Source: Streptacidiphilus rugosus AM-16
GTDB lineage: Bacteria; Actinomycetota; Actinomycetes; Streptomycetales; Streptomycetaceae
Direction: 5' to 3'
Assembly (NCBI RefSeq): GCF_000744655.1
Contig: NZ_JQMJ01000004.1
Location: forward strand, 1,736,001 to 1,800,000
DNA: 64,000 nt
Shown: positions 63,173-64,000 of the stretch, piece by piece
Layout of the letters: each line of letters starts with the position of its first letter
Position numbering within the stretch: the first letter of the stretch is position 1
Notes under the pieces: generated by a model
The model's input: the letters and a program-made list of their open reading frames with translations, nothing else
Database searches by the model: none
Told to the model about the DNA's origin: nothing
Position numbers and translations under genes: made by a program

Positions 63173-64000
63173 ATGACTGACCTCCCGGTCGAGCGCATCG
63201 TCATCGAGAACGCCGCCATCGCCACCGTCGACGCGCTGGACACCGAGCACACGCGCGGCCACGTCGTGATCGCCGGCAACATCATCGAGTCCGTCGGCGA
63301 GGGCCCCGCCCCCGCCTGGCTCGACAACGTGGTGCGCCGGATCAACGCCGAGGGCCATCTGGTCACCCCCGGCCTGGTCAACACCCACCACCACTTCTAC
63401 CAGTGGATCACCCGCGGCCTGGCCCAGGACAACATCCTGTTCGACTGGCTGGTCGCGCTCTACCCGACCTGGGCCCGGATCGACGACAAGCTCGTCCACG
63501 CCGCCTCCCAGGGCAGCGCCGCCGCGCTGCTCAAGTCGGGCTGCACCACCGCCTCTGACCACCACTACGTCTTCCCGCAGGGCGGCGGCGACATCCTGGG
63601 CGCCTCCATCGAGGCCGTCTCCGAGCTCGGCATGCGCTTCACCGCGCTGCGCGGCTCGATGTCCCGCGGCAAGAGCGACGGCGGCCTGCCGCCGGACCAC
63701 GCGGTGGAGAAGACCGAGGACATCCTGATCGCCTCCGAGGCGGCCGTGGACAAGTGGCACGACGCCTCCTTCGGCTCGATGCTGCACGTCGCCATCGCCC
63801 CCTGCTCGCCGTTCTCGGTGACCACGGAGCTGATGAAGGAGGCCGCCGAGCTCGCCCGCCGCAAGGGCGTCCGGCTGCACACCCACGGCTCGGAGACGGC
63901 CGAGGAGGAGCAGTTCTGCAAGGAGCTGTTCGGCATGGGCCCGACGGACTACTTCGAGTCGGTCGGCTGGCTCGGCGAGGACGTGTGGATGGCGCACTGC
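63173..64000 (+). CDS. 8-oxoguanine deaminase-like amidohydrolase (3' end beyond window)
   Basis: The first 276 codons of an amidohydrolase cut by the right edge. Metal site NTHHHFYQWITRGLAQ (HxH), then DHHYVFPQGGGDI, HTHGSETAEEEQF and the final visible GWLGEDVWMAHC. This set is characteristic of 8-oxoguanine deaminases (related to guanine deaminase and hydroxyatrazine hydrolases), which convert 8-oxoguanine to urate, the substrate of the gene just upstream. GGAG precedes the ATG. The 175 bases from urate oxidase hold no obvious structure. Confidence 0.88.
   Translation, partial: MTDLPVERIVIENAAIATVDALDTEHTRGHVVIAGNIIESVGEGPAPAWLDNVVRRINAEGHLVTPGLVNTHHHFYQWITRGLAQDNILFDWLVALYPTWARIDDKLVHAASQGSAAALLKSGCTTASDHHYVFPQGGGDILGASIEAVSELGMRFTALRGSMSRGKSDGGLPPDHAVEKTEDILIASEAAVDKWHDASFGSMLHVAIAPCSPFSVTTELMKEAAELARRKGVRLHTHGSETAEEEQFCKELFGMGPTDYFESVGWLGEDVWMAHC

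Overview
The window is high-GC actinomycete DNA, almost certainly Streptomycetaceae. The evidence is the malR-malEFG-aglA gene order, a cvnA-D 'conservon', codons that nearly always end in G or C, frequent GTG/TTG starts with GGAGG-type ribosome sites, and recurring AGGGGCGCGGGG intergenic repeats. Genes are dense, many with 4-bp ATGA/GTGA overlaps. No tRNA, rRNA, CRISPR array, prophage or insertion sequence was seen.

Layout. 1-5.4 kb: maltose/maltodextrin uptake (aglA partial, malG, malF, malE, malR). 5.4-11 kb: a 959-residue FAD/Fe-S oxidoreductase, a small membrane-anchored protein and a polytopic membrane protein. 11-16.5 kb: a conservon (sensor kinase, Roadblock, DUF742, GTPase) with two extra membrane-protein genes inserted between cvnC and cvnD. 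16.7-22 kb: acyl-CoA synthetase, HEAT-repeat protein, methyltransferase, VOC protein, secreted SGNH esterase and a YjbQ-family protein. 22-24 kb: BlaI-type repressor divergent from dedA and a PAP2 phosphatase. 24-27.5 kb: PLP decarboxylase/lyase, MFS transporter and TetR operon. 27.6-31 kb: NmtR-type metal sensor with a P1B-4 metal ATPase, then an ArsR/SRPBCC pair. 31-36.3 kb: ROK kinase, PucR regulator and M3 peptidase.

The right half is dominated by purine breakdown. A three-subunit xanthine dehydrogenase, an NCS2 purine permease and XdhC lie at 36.5-43.3 kb. Allantoicase, allantoinase, glycerate kinase, glyoxylate carboligase, tartronate semialdehyde reductase and hydroxypyruvate isomerase lie at 52.3-60.3 kb. 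OHCU decarboxylase, HIU hydrolase, urate oxidase and an amidohydrolase resembling 8-oxoguanine deaminase (cut by the right edge) lie at 61.2-64 kb. Together they can take xanthine or 8-oxoguanine through urate and allantoin to glyoxylate and on to phosphoglycerate. A catalase and an IclR-family (AllR-like) regulator sit beside them. A shared inverted repeat, TTCAAC-N5-GTTGAA or close variants, precedes three of the transcription units and is a candidate operator for the regulon.

Between the two purine blocks (43.3-50.6 kb) lie a patch of truncated gene remnants, a NUDIX hydrolase, a secreted PNGase A-like protein, an SRPBCC/ArsR operon with duplicated operators, a small conserved protein and a two-domain VOC protein. 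All functions are inferred by reading the sequence; no database search was run.
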